64,000 nt of DNA from Fluctibacter halophilus (GTDB lineage Bacteria > Pseudomonadota > Gammaproteobacteria > Enterobacterales > Alteromonadaceae). The first letter of the stretch is position 1; each line of letters opens with the position of its first letter. Under the pieces are notes generated by a model. The model worked only from the letters and a program-made list of their open reading frames with translations, was not told the origin of the DNA and did not search any database. Of this stretch, positions 55,903 to 64,000 are shown piece by piece. A program made the position numbers and the translations under genes. The stretch lies in contig NZ_JAJEWP010000003.1 in assembly GCF_020687825.1 (NCBI RefSeq), forward strand, positions 124,001-188,000, in the 5' to 3' direction.

Positions 55903-56883
55903 TTAGCTGCCGAGTATTTTATGCATAACCCAGTTGGTGTGCAGTGCACTGTCCGCTGTGGAGGGATGGGGCACCTGCCTGAACAAGTGGTCGGCCATGG
56001 CCTGCACGTGGTTGCCCTGGATGGGCATGGGTTTGGTCATGTCGACGCTGTGGCTATCTGTAGCGGTATAAAACTGCGCAGGAGATTCACCGAAAACACT
56101 GAAGGTCAGGCTGCCGCTACTGCCGTCAATGCACACTTCATCAACCTGTCGGTGACTGGCAAAGTTCCAGTTGCCACTACCGGTAGGGCCACTGGCATGT
56201 TGCCAGCAGCCGGTAACGGCATCACAGGCGCTGTACAGTCCTTGTTGGTTGGCGGTGATGCCGTGGGCCTCAATCACCGGCCCGAGCAGCCAACAGAGCA
56301 GATCCAGGCCGTGGCTGGCCAGGTCATCGAAATAGCCGCCGGGTGCGATGCGACGGTCTGTGCGCCAATTATCGCTGCCAGCAGTGTCATGGGCCTTGGG
56401 TGGGCGACTGTAGTGCCAATGTACGTGGCGTATCTCGCCGATATAGCCTTCATTGAGCAGCGCTTTGACACGCTGAAACCCGGGCAGAGAACGGCGGTAG
56501 TAGGCCACAAACAGGGGCAGCTGTTGTTGTTGAAAGGCCCGTTGCATGCGCAGGCACTGTTGATAAGAGACCGCCATTGGCTTTTCCACACAACAGATCT
56601 TGCCGGCTTCGGCCACTGCCAGCGCATATTCACAATGACTGTCCGGTGGGGTTGCGATGTAGATGGCGTCGAGCGCCGGATCATCGATCAGGGCATCGGC
56701 GTCTGTATAAGCGCGGGGGACATTGTGGCGGCGGGCAAAGTCGGCTGCTTTGCCCGGCGTGCGGGCCATCACGGCGTCGAGTCGAAAACCCTCGACCTGT
56801 TGATAAGCCGGACCACTTTTAACCTCTGTGACATCCCCGCAACCAAGAATGCCCCAGCGAATTGGCGGTTGATAACGGCGCAT
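55903..56883 (-). CDS. Gfo/Idh/MocA-family oxidoreductase
   Basis: This 326-residue protein has an N-terminal NAD(P)-binding fold (WGILGCGDVTE), the conserved EKP motif (CVEKPMAVS, catalytic Lys) and the alpha/beta C-terminal domain (GGYFDDLASHGLDLLCWLLG, with the substrate Asp and His). These enzymes oxidise or reduce sugars or sugar derivatives; the substrate here is unknown. It starts three bases after prkB, so it is expressed with that kinase; whether they share a substrate is not known. Confidence 0.88.
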   Translation of the reverse strand: MRRYQPPIRWGILGCGDVTEVKSGPAYQQVEGFRLDAVMARTPGKAADFARRHNVPRAYTDADALIDDPALDAIYIATPPDSHCEYALAVAEAGKICCVEKPMAVSYQQCLRMQRAFQQQQLPLFVAYYRRSLPGFQRVKALLNEGYIGEIRHVHWHYSRPPKAHDTAGSDNWRTDRRIAPGGYFDDLASHGLDLLCWLLGPVIEAHGITANQQGLYSACDAVTGCWQHASGPTGSGNWNFASHRQVDEVCIDGSSGSLTFSVFGESPAQFYTATDSHSVDMTKPMPIQGNHVQAMADHLFRQVPHPSTADSALHTNWVMHKILGS

Positions 56884-56886
56884 GCC

Positions 56887-57789
56887 TCAGCGCTCGGTTA
56901 CCCAATCCATCTGGAAGCCGGCGCGGCGCTTTTTATCCAGCAACTCCTCGATCAACGGCGACAGGATCAGTTCCATGGCCAGACTGATTTTGCCACCGGG
57001 AACAACCAGCGTGTTGATCCGGGACATGAATGAACCATCAATCATTTGCAACAGATACGGGTAGTCGACGTTTTTCATTTCACGACGAAACCTTACGACC
57101 ACGAAACTTTCATCCTGGGAGGGAATTTCCCGGGCGCTGAACGGATTGGACGTATCCACGGTAGGAACACGCTGGAAATTGACGTGGGTTTTCGAAAACT
57201 GTGGGGTAATGTATTTGAAGTAGTCATCCAGGCTACGCACGATGCTGCTCATCACCGCTTCCCGGGAGTGACCGCGATCGGTGGTGTCGCGAACGATTTT
57301 CTGGATCCACTCCAGGTTTACGATCGGCACCATGCCAACCAGCAGATCGACGTGCTTGGCCACATCCGCTTCGTCGGTGACAACACCACCATGCAAGCCT
57401 TCATAAAACAGCAGATCGGTGTTTTCCGGCAGGTCCTGCCAGGGGGTAAAGGTTCCGGGCATCTGATTAAATGGCACGGCTTCATCAAAGCTGTGCAGGT
57501 ATTGTCGATGTTTACCGGCGCCGGTCTGGCCGTATTCAACAAACAAGGACTCTAACAGCGAGAAATCGTTGGCGTTGGGACCAAAGTAACTGATATGCCG
57601 ACCTTGCTCCTGCGCTTTGCGGATTTCCACTTCCATTTCCGGACGGGTATAGCGGTGGAAACTGTCACCGGCGACCACCGCAGCATTGATCTTGAGATTG
57701 CGAAAAATATGTCGAATCGCATTGGTCGTAGTGGTTGTACCGGCGCCGGATGACCCGGTGATGGCAATGATGGGGTGTTTTACAGACAT
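56887..57789 (-). CDS. prkB: Phosphoribulokinase-like protein PrkB
   Basis: This 300-residue protein has a P-loop GSSGAGTTTTT and the PrkB family pattern (GDSFHRYTRPEME, YFGPNANDFSLLESLF, DLLFYEGLHGG). It resembles bacterial phosphoribulokinase, but no Rubisco or Calvin-cycle gene is nearby, and the E. coli version has no known role. In E. coli it follows yheU; here it is 26 kb away with its own promoter. A strong dyad covers its -35. Confident as a family call, not as an activity. Confidence 0.93.
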   Translation of the reverse strand: MSVKHPIIAITGSSGAGTTTTTNAIRHIFRNLKINAAVVAGDSFHRYTRPEMEVEIRKAQEQGRHISYFGPNANDFSLLESLFVEYGQTGAGKHRQYLHSFDEAVPFNQMPGTFTPWQDLPENTDLLFYEGLHGGVVTDEADVAKHVDLLVGMVPIVNLEWIQKIVRDTTDRGHSREAVMSSIVRSLDDYFKYITPQFSKTHVNFQRVPTVDTSNPFSAREIPSQDESFVVVRFRREMKNVDYPYLLQMIDGSFMSRINTLVVPGGKISLAMELILSPLIEELLDKKRRAGFQMDWVTER

Positions 57790-57819
57790 ACTGTTCGCTT
57801 AGCATCGACAGGAAGGCTA

Positions 57820-57850
57820 TTTATAAACAGCCCCTTGACCAAGGTCAAGG
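57820..57850 (-). promoter_or_regulatory. prkB promoter with an 18-base palindrome over the -35
   Basis: On the minus strand, TTGACC (57848-57843) and TATAAA (57825-57820) are 17 bases apart, a near-consensus sigma-70 promoter. CCTTGACC-AA-GGTCAAGG (57833-57850) is a perfect 8+2+8 inverted repeat that contains the -35, a typical repressor site. The regulator is unknown; its spacing does not fit a MerR-type twisted promoter. It also lies upstream of the divergent channel gene. Confidence 0.7.
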
Positions 57851-57937
57851 TCACCAGCAACGGATGCGTCCGATCCTTGTTTTCTGATGGATAAACTAAC
57901 ATAGTACCTGTAAGCGCGTTTGACCAAAAGACTTAGC

Positions 57938-58366
57938 ATGTATATTCAGTTGTTTATCGGCACGCTGGCCATTACCTCGACCATTGTCGTGCAGGTCATT
58001 GTCATGCGTATCCTGGCCGAATTTTATCGCCGTCACCAGCACTGGCTAAGTACCGGTCCTGAACACATGCGCACGACCATTGCGATGATCCTGTCGGTGC
58101 TCTGGCTGGTGGTTGGGATCACCATTAACACCTGGGGCTGGGCGTTTATTTTTCTGGCTATCGACGAGTTTCCGGACATTGAAACCGCGCTGTATTTTGC
58201 AATCTCGTCCTTTACTACGTTGGGATACGGTGACCTCATTCTGTCCCATGAATGGCGAATTTTGGGGGCACTGAGTGCCGTGAATGGCTTGATCGTATTC
58301 GGACTCAACACGGCATTCCTGCTCGAATTGATGATTCGGACCTGGGGTCGTCGCGCCGGTATGTAA
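57938..58366 (+). CDS. Small one-pore potassium channel protein
   Basis: This 142-residue protein has an N-terminal helix, a second helix (about 45-68), a pore helix with the potassium filter TTLGYGD (residues 93-99), and a final helix (about 110-135). Two-helix or three-helix Ion_trans_2 proteins of this size form tetrameric channels. No ligand-binding RCK domain is attached, so gating is unknown. The ATG at 57938 fits the membrane start; a TTG six codons upstream is the alternative. It lies upstream of an exonuclease gene, 12 bases apart. Confidence 0.85.
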   Translation: MYIQLFIGTLAITSTIVVQVIVMRILAEFYRRHQHWLSTGPEHMRTTIAMILSVLWLVVGITINTWGWAFIFLAIDEFPDIETALYFAISSFTTLGYGDLILSHEWRILGALSAVNGLIVFGLNTAFLLELMIRTWGRRAGM

Positions 58367-58378
58367 GGGGGAAATACC

Positions 58379-58984
58379 ATCGAACCGTCCACAGAGATCG
58401 TCGTGTTGGATACCGAATTTACTGCCTGGCCGGGCTCGATGGCGCGCAATTGGCGTGGCGACAATGAACACCGGGAAATCGTCCAGATAGGCGCCTGCCG
58501 TTTTATTGTCACGGCCACCGGGGCCCGCCCTGGCGCGACCTTCAATGTCTTGATAAGACCCCAGCGTAACCCCCAGTTGAGTGACTACTTCGTGAAACTG
58601 ACGGGAATTGAGCAGGCGATGATCGACAACATGGGGATTGATTTTCCATCCGCCTTAAAGCAGTTTCATGACTTTACCCACCAGGGACAATTAGCGTGTT
58701 TTTGCTGGGGTAATGATGTTGATGTGCTGGCCGAGAATTGTCGATTGCACGACATTGCTATGCCGCCGTTTCGTCAATGGCGGGACCTGCGTCAATTGGC
58801 ACAGTCGCATGGGGTCAGTGCGTCGCACAATGACAGTGGGCAGCTCGCTCAGGCATTGGGGATACCCTTGCTCGGGCACAACCATAACGCGCTGTTTGAT
58901 GTGCGCAGCATCGGCGCTGCCCTCAACCATTGGTTGGTCGAGGGCGAACTGTCGGTGTCGGGGCTTATTGCTCGCGACGAATAG
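58379..58984 (+). CDS. DEDDh-type 3'-5' exonuclease, possibly with an ATC start
   Basis: This protein of about 201 residues has ExoI (IVVLDTEFTAWPGS with Asp and Glu), ExoII (CWGNDVDVL) and the HNALFDVRS ExoIII pattern, the set of KapD/ERI-1-like exonucleases. The first beta strand IVVLDTEF needs codons upstream of the first usual start (GTG at 58403, which would leave only MLDTEF). An in-frame ATC at 58379 has GGGGG about seven bases before it and would give an (M)EPSTEIVVLDTEF start. No ATG, GTG or TTG lies between. The last 20 bases overlap convergent purD. Confidence 0.78.
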   Translation: MEPSTEIVVLDTEFTAWPGSMARNWRGDNEHREIVQIGACRFIVTATGARPGATFNVLIRPQRNPQLSDYFVKLTGIEQAMIDNMGIDFPSALKQFHDFTHQGQLACFCWGNDVDVLAENCRLHDIAMPPFRQWRDLRQLAQSHGVSASHNDSGQLAQALGIPLLGHNHNALFDVRSIGAALNHWLVEGELSVSGLIARDE

Positions 58985-60251
58985 CCCGGTAGGCGATATC
59001 GTTGCGGAAAAACATGCCGTTCCAGTCAATGGTTTTGGCCAATGCGTAAGCCTGTTGTTGCGCTTCGGTGACGGTGTTGCCCAGTGCTGTGGCACACAGA
59101 ACGCGGCCACCATGGGTGACCACGGCATTGTTGTCATCCAGACGTGTGCCGGCATGGAACACCTTGCCATCCAGCGAGGCTGCGCTATCCAGCCCGTGAA
59201 TGGTATCGCCTTTTGCGTAACTGCCGGGATAGCCACCCGCGGCCAATACCACACCAACGGCAGCGCGAGGGTCGAACGCAATGGATTGCTGATCAAGCTT
59301 ACCGTCGATGGCGGCCAGACATAGCTCAACCAGATCCGATTGCATGCGCATCATGATTGGTTGTGTCTCCGGATCACCAAAACGGCAATTGTACTCAATG
59401 ACTTTGGGGGTGCCATCGGCAGCAATCATCAGTCCGGCGTACAGAAACCCGGTATAGGGGTGGCCTTCACTGGCCATGCCCTTAACAGTCGGCATGATCA
59501 CTTCGTCCATAACCCGCTGGTGGATGTCTGGTGTTACCACAGGGGCGGGTGAATAGGCACCCATGCCGCCGGTGTTCAGTCCGGTATCACCATCGCCAAC
59601 ACGCTTGTGATCCTGGCTGGTGGCAAACGGCAGCACATGCTCACCGTCAACCATGACAATGAAACTGGCTTCTTCACCATCGAGAAATTCTTCAATCACC
59701 ACGCGGCTACCGGCATCGCCAAAGGCATTGTCAGCCAGCATGTCGCGAATGGCGGCTTCGGCTTCCGCCAGGGTCATTGCCACGATGACACCTTTGCCAG
59801 CGGCAAGGCCATCGGCTTTGATCACGATCGGCGCACCCTGTTGATTGACATAGTCAAGCGCTGCATCAATGTCAGTAAACGTCGCATAAGCCCCGGTCGG
59901 GATGTTGTGACGGGCCAGGAAATCTTTCGTGAAGGCTTTGGAGCCTTCCAGCTGGGCCGCGCCCTGACGGGGGCCGAAGATTTTCAGTCCGGCCGCTTCA
60001 AAACGATCCACAACCCCTTCGACCAGAGGCGCTTCCGGGCCGACGATGGTCAGGTCAATGCCGGTTTGCTGCGCAAACGCCAGCAAACCATCGATGTCTT
60101 CTGCACCGATTTCCACGTTTTCCATGTTGGGTTCAAGGGCTGTTCCGGCATTACCGGGGGCAACATAGACGTTGTCGGTCAGCGGCGATTGAGCGGCTTT
60201 CCAGGCCAGTGCATGTTCGCGGCCACCGCCGCCAATGATCAGTATCTTCAT
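58965..60251 (-). CDS. purD: Phosphoribosylamine-glycine ligase
   Basis: This 428-residue ATP-grasp enzyme makes GAR in purine synthesis. The start MKILIIGGGGREHALAWK, the ATP-grasp segment GDPETQPIM and the PVVTPDIH-type lid match PurD closely. A second ATG one codon upstream is possible. It ends the dusB-fis-purH-methyltransferase-purD stretch; in most relatives purH and purD are directly adjacent. Confidence 0.97.
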   Translation of the reverse strand: MKILIIGGGGREHALAWKAAQSPLTDNVYVAPGNAGTALEPNMENVEIGAEDIDGLLAFAQQTGIDLTIVGPEAPLVEGVVDRFEAAGLKIFGPRQGAAQLEGSKAFTKDFLARHNIPTGAYATFTDIDAALDYVNQQGAPIVIKADGLAAGKGVIVAMTLAEAEAAIRDMLADNAFGDAGSRVVIEEFLDGEEASFIVMVDGEHVLPFATSQDHKRVGDGDTGLNTGGMGAYSPAPVVTPDIHQRVMDEVIMPTVKGMASEGHPYTGFLYAGLMIAADGTPKVIEYNCRFGDPETQPIMMRMQSDLVELCLAAIDGKLDQQSIAFDPRAAVGVVLAAGGYPGSYAKGDTIHGLDSAASLDGKVFHAGTRLDDNNAVVTHGGRVLCATALGNTVTEAQQQAYALAKTIDWNGMFFRNDIAYRAIRREQ

Positions 60252-60273
60252 CATGGTGTCAGGATCTTTTGGT

Positions 60274-61080
60274 TTAAGGTTTTACAAATTTCAGGGTCAT
60301 GCGATCGCTCTCGCCTATGGCGAGGTATTTATCACGATCGGTGTCTTCCAGCATTAACCGCGGCGGCAGTGTCCAGACGCCTTTGGGGTGATTGTGCTGG
60401 TCGAGTGGATTGGCATTCACCTCACTGCTGGCAAGAATTTCAAATCCTGCCTGCTGGGCCATTTTGACCACATAGCTGGTTTTCATGTAGCCCGAGCGTT
60501 GCTGCCATTCATCCGGCTGATCTTCCGCCAGGCGGTGCTCTACCACACCCAGAATGCCGCCGGGTTTAAGGGCTTTGAAAAATGCCGCAAAAACGCGCTC
60601 AATGCCTTCATCACCGTGACGCATGTACCAGTTGTGGACATTGCGAAACGTCAGAACCCGGTCGACGGTACCTGCAGGTGCGAAATCCAACGCATGGGCC
60701 GGATCGAAACTGGTCAGTTTAACCGCCTGATAAACAGGATCCGTTTCAATACGTTGGGCAAAGCGCTCCCGTGACTGACGAAAATAATCGCTGCTGTTTT
60801 CGTCAACGTGGAAATGGGCGGCGTACAACGCACCTTCGTCCTTCAGTAAGGGAGCCAGAATGTCTGTGTACCAGCCGCCACCCGGTGAGATTTCCACGAC
60901 GGTCATGTTGGGTTGGATATCAAAGAAACGCAGGGTTTGTTGTGGATGGCGGTATTCGTCGCGCAAACGCGCTTCGCTGCTACGATGTTCACCGGCAACT
61001 GCATCTTGCAGAGGATCTGCCTCTGTGGGTGAAGTCCAGGCAGCTAAGAGCAGCATCGCTGTGGCTGTTATCCGGATCAT
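60274..61080 (-). CDS. Predicted methyltransferase with a signal peptide (COG4798-like)
   Basis: This 268-residue protein has a Sec signal peptide (ITATAMLLLAAWTSPTEA) and a class I methyltransferase fold with motif I VVEISPGGGWYTDIL (about residues 60-75), then GGILGVVEHRL. The same arrangement is known in a family of predicted methyltransferases that are exported or periplasmic, which is odd because SAM is cytoplasmic. AAGGAG lies six bases before the ATG. It stands between purH and purD, apparently in one transcript. The substrate is unknown. Confidence 0.85.
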   Translation of the reverse strand: MIRITATAMLLLAAWTSPTEADPLQDAVAGEHRSSEARLRDEYRHPQQTLRFFDIQPNMTVVEISPGGGWYTDILAPLLKDEGALYAAHFHVDENSSDYFRQSRERFAQRIETDPVYQAVKLTSFDPAHALDFAPAGTVDRVLTFRNVHNWYMRHGDEGIERVFAAFFKALKPGGILGVVEHRLAEDQPDEWQQRSGYMKTSYVVKMAQQAGFEILASSEVNANPLDQHNHPKGVWTLPPRLMLEDTDRDKYLAIGESDRMTLKFVKP

Positions 61081-61109
61081 GAGAACTCCTTGTCATAAAA
61101 GGCATAGGT

Positions 61110-61138
61110 AAGGTGCGCCACGTGATGCGGCACACCTT
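61110..61138 (-). other. Hairpin between purH and the methyltransferase gene
   Basis: In the minus-strand RNA, AAGGUGUGCC pairs with GGCGCACCUU (ten base pairs, one G-U) around a 9-base loop. No U-run follows, so it is not a normal terminator. It may stabilise or process the mRNA between purH and the inserted gene. Confidence 0.5.
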
Positions 61139-61147
61139 GCGTGGGCA

Positions 61148-62746
61148 TTAATGACGGAAGTGTCGCATGCCGGTGAATACCATGGCAATGCCATGTTCGT
61201 CGGCTGCTGCAATCACTTCTTCGTCACGCATGGAACCGCCTGGCTGGATGACCGCAGTGATACCGGCCTGCGCTGCGGCGTCAATGCCGTCACGGAACGG
61301 GAAGAAGGCATCCGAAGCCATCACCGAGCCTTTGACTTCGAGGTTTTCATCGGCGGCTTTGATACCGGCAATTTTGGCTGAATAGACGCGGCTCATCTGG
61401 CCTGCACCGACACCGATGGTCATGCCGTCCTTGCAATACACGATGGCATTGGACTTGACGTATTTGGCCACTTTCCAGGTGAACATCAAATCATTCAATT
61501 CCTGTTCGGTTGGCTGACGTTTGGTGACCACGGTCAGATCATCCATCTCCACCATGCCAAAATCACGTTCCTGCACCAGCAAACCACCATTGACCCGTTT
61601 GAAGTCGTAGCCTTCGGTCAACTGACCCTGCCAGTCGCCACAGGCCAGCAGACGGACGTTTTGTTTGGCTTTTACCACCTCAGCTGCGGCATCACTGACC
61701 GATGGGGCAATGATCACTTCAACAAACTGACGTTCGATGATGGCGTTGGCTGTCGCTTCGTCCAGTTCGCGGTTGAACGCGATGATGCCACCGAAGGCGG
61801 ATGTTGGGTCAGTTTTGTAGGCGCGATCGTAGGCCTCCAACAGAGTGTTTCCGAGAGCGACACCACAGGGATTGGCGTGCTTCACGATCACACAGGCAGG
61901 TTGATCGAACTCTTTGACACATTCCAGCGCTGCATCGGTATCAGCGATGTTGTTGAAAGACAATGCTTTGCCCTGCAACTGGGTTGCTGTGGCGACAGAG
62001 TTTTCCTGGATGTCATTTTCAACGTAGAAGGCTGCCGCCTGGTGGCTGTTTTCGCCGTAGCGCAGATCCTGCTTCTTGGTCATCTGAACATTGTAGGTAC
62101 GCGGAAATTCGCTGTGGTGATGATCACAGTCGGCTTCACAGTCATGGCTGTCCAGACGTGCGCCAAAATAGTTGGCAATCATGCCATCGTATTCAGCGGT
62201 ATGCTCAAAGGCTTTGATGGCGAGATCAAAGCGGGTGTCGTAGTTCAATGAACCCTGGTTAGTTTTCATTTCTTCCAACACGCGGGCATAGTCAGCAGCA
62301 TTCACCACAATGGTGACATCTTTGTGGTTTTTAGCCGCGGCACGGACCATGGTGGGACCGCCAATATCGATGTTTTCGATGGCGTCTTCCATGCTGCAGT
62401 TTTCATTCGCAACGGTCTGCGCGAACGGGTACAGGTTGACTGCGACCAGATCGATGGGCTGAATGGCCTGCTCAGCCATGACACCTTCGTCCTGCCCTCG
62501 ACGGCCCAGAATGCCGCCGTGTACTTTGGGATGAAGGGTTTTAACCCGACCATCCATGATTTCCGGATGGCCAGTGTAGTCAGACACTTCGGTAACCGGC
62601 AGGCCGGCTTCAGCCAACAGCTTAGCGGTGCCCCCAGTGGACAATAGTTCAACGCCCATGCCGACCAGTTGGCGGGCAAAATCGACGATACCGGTTTTAT
62701 CGGAAACGCTCAGCAGGGCGCGGCGAATGGGTTTTGGCGTGTGCAT
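61148..62746 (-). CDS. purH: Bifunctional AICAR transformylase / IMP cyclohydrolase
   Basis: This 532-residue protein performs the last two steps of IMP synthesis. The N-terminal MGS-fold cyclohydrolase has [15 protein letters not shown] and STGGTAKLL; the C-terminal transformylase has the [12 protein letters not shown] and [17 protein letters not shown] segments. The length matches E. coli (529). The 97-base gap to fis has a terminator and TTGGT/ACCAA half-sites but no clear -10. Confidence 0.97.
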   Translation of the reverse strand: MHTPKPIRRALLSVSDKTGIVDFARQLVGMGVELLSTGGTAKLLAEAGLPVTEVSDYTGHPEIMDGRVKTLHPKVHGGILGRRGQDEGVMAEQAIQPIDLVAVNLYPFAQTVANENCSMEDAIENIDIGGPTMVRAAAKNHKDVTIVVNAADYARVLEEMKTNQGSLNYDTRFDLAIKAFEHTAEYDGMIANYFGARLDSHDCEADCDHHHSEFPRTYNVQMTKKQDLRYGENSHQAAAFYVENDIQENSVATATQLQGKALSFNNIADTDAALECVKEFDQPACVIVKHANPCGVALGNTLLEAYDRAYKTDPTSAFGGIIAFNRELDEATANAIIERQFVEVIIAPSVSDAAAEVVKAKQNVRLLACGDWQGQLTEGYDFKRVNGGLLVQERDFGMVEMDDLTVVTKRQPTEQELNDLMFTWKVAKYVKSNAIVYCKDGMTIGVGAGQMSRVYSAKIAGIKAADENLEVKGSVMASDAFFPFRDGIDAAAQAGITAVIQPGGSMRDEEVIAAADEHGIAMVFTGMRHFRH

Positions 62747-62793
62747 AGATGTTCTCTCAATTGGTTCCTGACCAAACAGTCAGCTTGGTCGAA

Positions 62794-62822
62794 AACAAAA
62801 AGAGCACCCTGGGGTGCTCTTT
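62794..62822 (-). terminator. Terminator or attenuator between fis and purH
   Basis: The stem AGAGCACC / GGTGCTCT with a CTGG loop is followed on the minus strand by TTTTTGTTTT. It should end the dusB-fis transcript, at least in part. Confidence 0.85.
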
Positions 62823-62843
62823 GTCATTCAATCTAACGTCGGC

Positions 62844-63137
62844 TTAGTTCATGCCGTATTGCTTCAGCTTCTTACGCAGTGTACCGCGGTTGATACCCAG
62901 CATGATTGCTGCACGGGTTTGATTGCCACGGGTGAAGGTCATGATTTCTTCCAGCAATGGGGCTTCCACTTCTGCCAGCACCAGCTCATACAGATTTTCG
63001 ATGTCGGTATTGTCCAGCTGCTTCAGGTACTTGTTCACGGCTTGTTTAACAGAATCACGCAATGGCTTTTGAGCCTGGGTTTGCGAAGGTGTAGTTACCG
63101 TGGTGGTAAAAGGAGAAGTCACATTTTGTTCGAACAT
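62844..63137 (-). CDS. fis: Nucleoid-associated regulator Fis
   Basis: This 97-residue protein has the Fis beta-hairpin arm, [12 protein letters not shown], and a C-terminal HTH nearly the same as in E. coli ([20 protein letters not shown]). It bends DNA and controls rRNA and virulence genes. A start two codons upstream (63143, MFMFEQ) is also possible. It follows dusB, the standard dusB-fis operon. Confidence 0.97.
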   Translation of the reverse strand: MFEQNVTSPFTTTVTTPSQTQAQKPLRDSVKQAVNKYLKQLDNTDIENLYELVLAEVEAPLLEEIMTFTRGNQTRAAIMLGINRGTLRKKLKQYGMN

Positions 63138-63165
63138 AAACATCTTGCTCTTTGGTTAATGAATA

Positions 63166-64000
63166 CTATGCAGCAGGCGACATGTGCCCGGAGGCGTCGT
63201 CTGCCATCTTGTCGAAATAGCGATTTAATGCATCCAATTGCTCATTGGCATCATCGATGGCATTAAACGTGGCGCGAAACGTACGTTCCTTATCGTGTTC
63301 CGCGATATACCAACCCACATGTTTGCGGGCAATTCTTACTCCCATGGGGATCCCATAAAACCCGTGAACCCCCTTGACGTGTTCGAGCATCACTGCCCTG
63401 ACTTCCGCCAATGCCGGCGCAGGAAGTAACTCGCCGGTTTGCAGATAATGTTGAATCTCGCGGAATATCCAGGGATTGCCCTGCGCACCCCGTCCAATCA
63501 TCAACGCATCTGCCTGGGTGTAGTCCAGTACCTGTTTTGCTTTCTCGGCACTGGTAATATCACCGTTGGCAACAACCGGTATCGACACCGCTTCCTTGAT
63601 GGCGCGAATGGTGTCGTATTCCGCGTTACCTTTGTACATGCATGCCCGTGTTCTGCCGTGTACGGCCAACGACTGAATGCCGTTGTCTTCAGCAATACGG
63701 GCAATATCCACACCGTTGCGGTTTTCCGTGTCCCAGCCGGTGCGAATTTTCAGGGTCACCGGCACATCAACCGCGGCAACAACCGCTTTGACAATGTCGG
63801 TAACCAGTTCCGGAAACTGCAGCAATGCAGACCCGGCCAGTTTCTTGTTTACCTTTTTGGCAGGACAGCCCATGTTGATGTCAATAATTTGCGCGCCATT
63901 ATCGACGTTCAAACGCGCAGCATCAGCCATTAACTCGGGATCGGCACCGGCAATCTGCACGGCGCGTAAACCTGACTCTCCGCGATGGTCCATTCGTTGA
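63166..64000 (-). CDS. dusB: tRNA-dihydrouridine synthase B, C-terminal part
   Basis: This is a partial gene; its 5' end lies beyond base 64000, where the frame stays open. It reduces U16/U17-type uridines in tRNA using FMN. The catalytic Cys is in NMGCPAKKV; FMN contacts appear in VANGDITS and ADALMIGRGAQGNPW, and the helical C-terminal domain follows. The ATG at 63991-63993 is internal. It is co-transcribed with fis. Confidence 0.95.
   Translation of the reverse strand, partial: QRMDHRGESGLRAVQIAGADPELMADAARLNVDNGAQIIDINMGCPAKKVNKKLAGSALLQFPELVTDIVKAVVAAVDVPVTLKIRTGWDTENRNGVDIARIAEDNGIQSLAVHGRTRACMYKGNAEYDTIRAIKEAVSIPVVANGDITSAEKAKQVLDYTQADALMIGRGAQGNPWIFREIQHYLQTGELLPAPALAEVRAVMLEHVKGVHGFYGIPMGVRIARKHVGWYIAEHDKERTFRATFNAIDDANEQLDALNRYFDKMADDASGHMSPAA

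Noticed and set aside
55921-57033. Long open frame of 370 codons on the plus strand
   Set aside because: It is antisense to the Gfo/Idh/MocA oxidoreductase and prkB, both of which have clear motifs; the translated protein has no recognisable pattern.
56887-57789. Calvin-cycle function for prkB
   Set aside because: No Rubisco or other carbon fixation gene is present, and PrkB is a conserved orphan in heterotrophic Gammaproteobacteria.
57833-57850. MerR-family operator reading of the prkB palindrome
   Set aside because: MerR-type sites lie between -35 and -10 elements spaced 19-20 bases apart; here the palindrome covers the -35 and the spacer is 17.
1-64000. CRISPR arrays, tRNA or rRNA genes, insertion sequences and prophage genes
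   Set aside because: I looked for regularly spaced repeats, cloverleaf-like sequences, transposase motifs and phage structural genes and saw none.

Overview
The window is a chromosomal, gene-dense stretch of a marine-type Gammaproteobacterium, most likely from the Alteromonadales (Alteromonas/Aestuariibacter-like, with Shewanella-like gene order). I infer this from gene content and order, not from a database search. The GC content looks slightly above 50 percent, genes are tightly packed with many ATGA-type overlaps, and I see no insertion sequence, prophage, integron, CRISPR array, tRNA or rRNA. It is core genome, so most genes have confident family assignments. Much of it is a rearranged version of the segment that in E. 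coli runs nfuA-comF(gntX)-bioH, tex-greB, fkpA-slyX, yheV-yheS-yheT-yheU-prkB and nudE-yrfG-hslR-hslO-pckA-envZ-ompR.

Layout. 1-2536: end of the cytochrome c oxidase assembly block (ctaA end, ctaB, SCO) plus a GNAT acetyltransferase. 2538-9947: polysaccharide deacetylase, DinF-type MATE exporter, small membrane protein, nfuA with an IscR-type operator, a secreted M14 peptidase, comF and bioH. 10052-11342: a two-gene unit of a miniature flagellar rod-like protein and a SprA-related HExxH protein. 11398-17966: tex, greB, a roughly 450-base non-coding gap, lipoprotein FKBP, WD40 lipoprotein, slyX and a formate/nitrite-type transporter. 17950-25423: a two-component, sigma-54-controlled ABC export system with its own enhancer repeats. 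25486-27284: a PKD/YHYH lipoprotein and the decayed C-terminal end of a metallo-beta-lactamase-fold gene. 27293-33953: yheV, yheS, a TIGR02444 protein, yheT, yheU, yceI, cysQ, nudE and yrfG. 33943-45281: a complete type II secretion operon, gspC to gspN. 45391-50578: hslR, hslO, pckA (with a perfect HexR-type site) and envZ/ompR. 50714-55791: a TetR-headed RND efflux operon. 55903-58984: prkB with an oxidoreductase, a one-pore potassium channel and a DEDD exonuclease. 58965-64000: dusB-fis-purH-(methyltransferase)-purD.

How the genes work together. Envelope and secretion functions dominate. The type II secretion operon could export the secreted hydrolases seen nearby (M14 peptidase, YHYH protein). 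Two independent export systems each sit beside their own regulator: NtrB/NtrC-like proteins with sigma-54 for the ABC system, and TetR for the RND pump. OmpR/EnvZ, HexR (pckA) and IscR (nfuA) sites tie the region to global control of envelope stress, carbon flow and Fe-S status.

The least ordinary parts are the sigma-54 ABC exporter with its two dyad enhancer sites, the miniature rod-like protein paired with the SprA-type metalloprotease, and several strong operator-like dyads in promoter gaps. I did not find a clearly new defence or mobile system.
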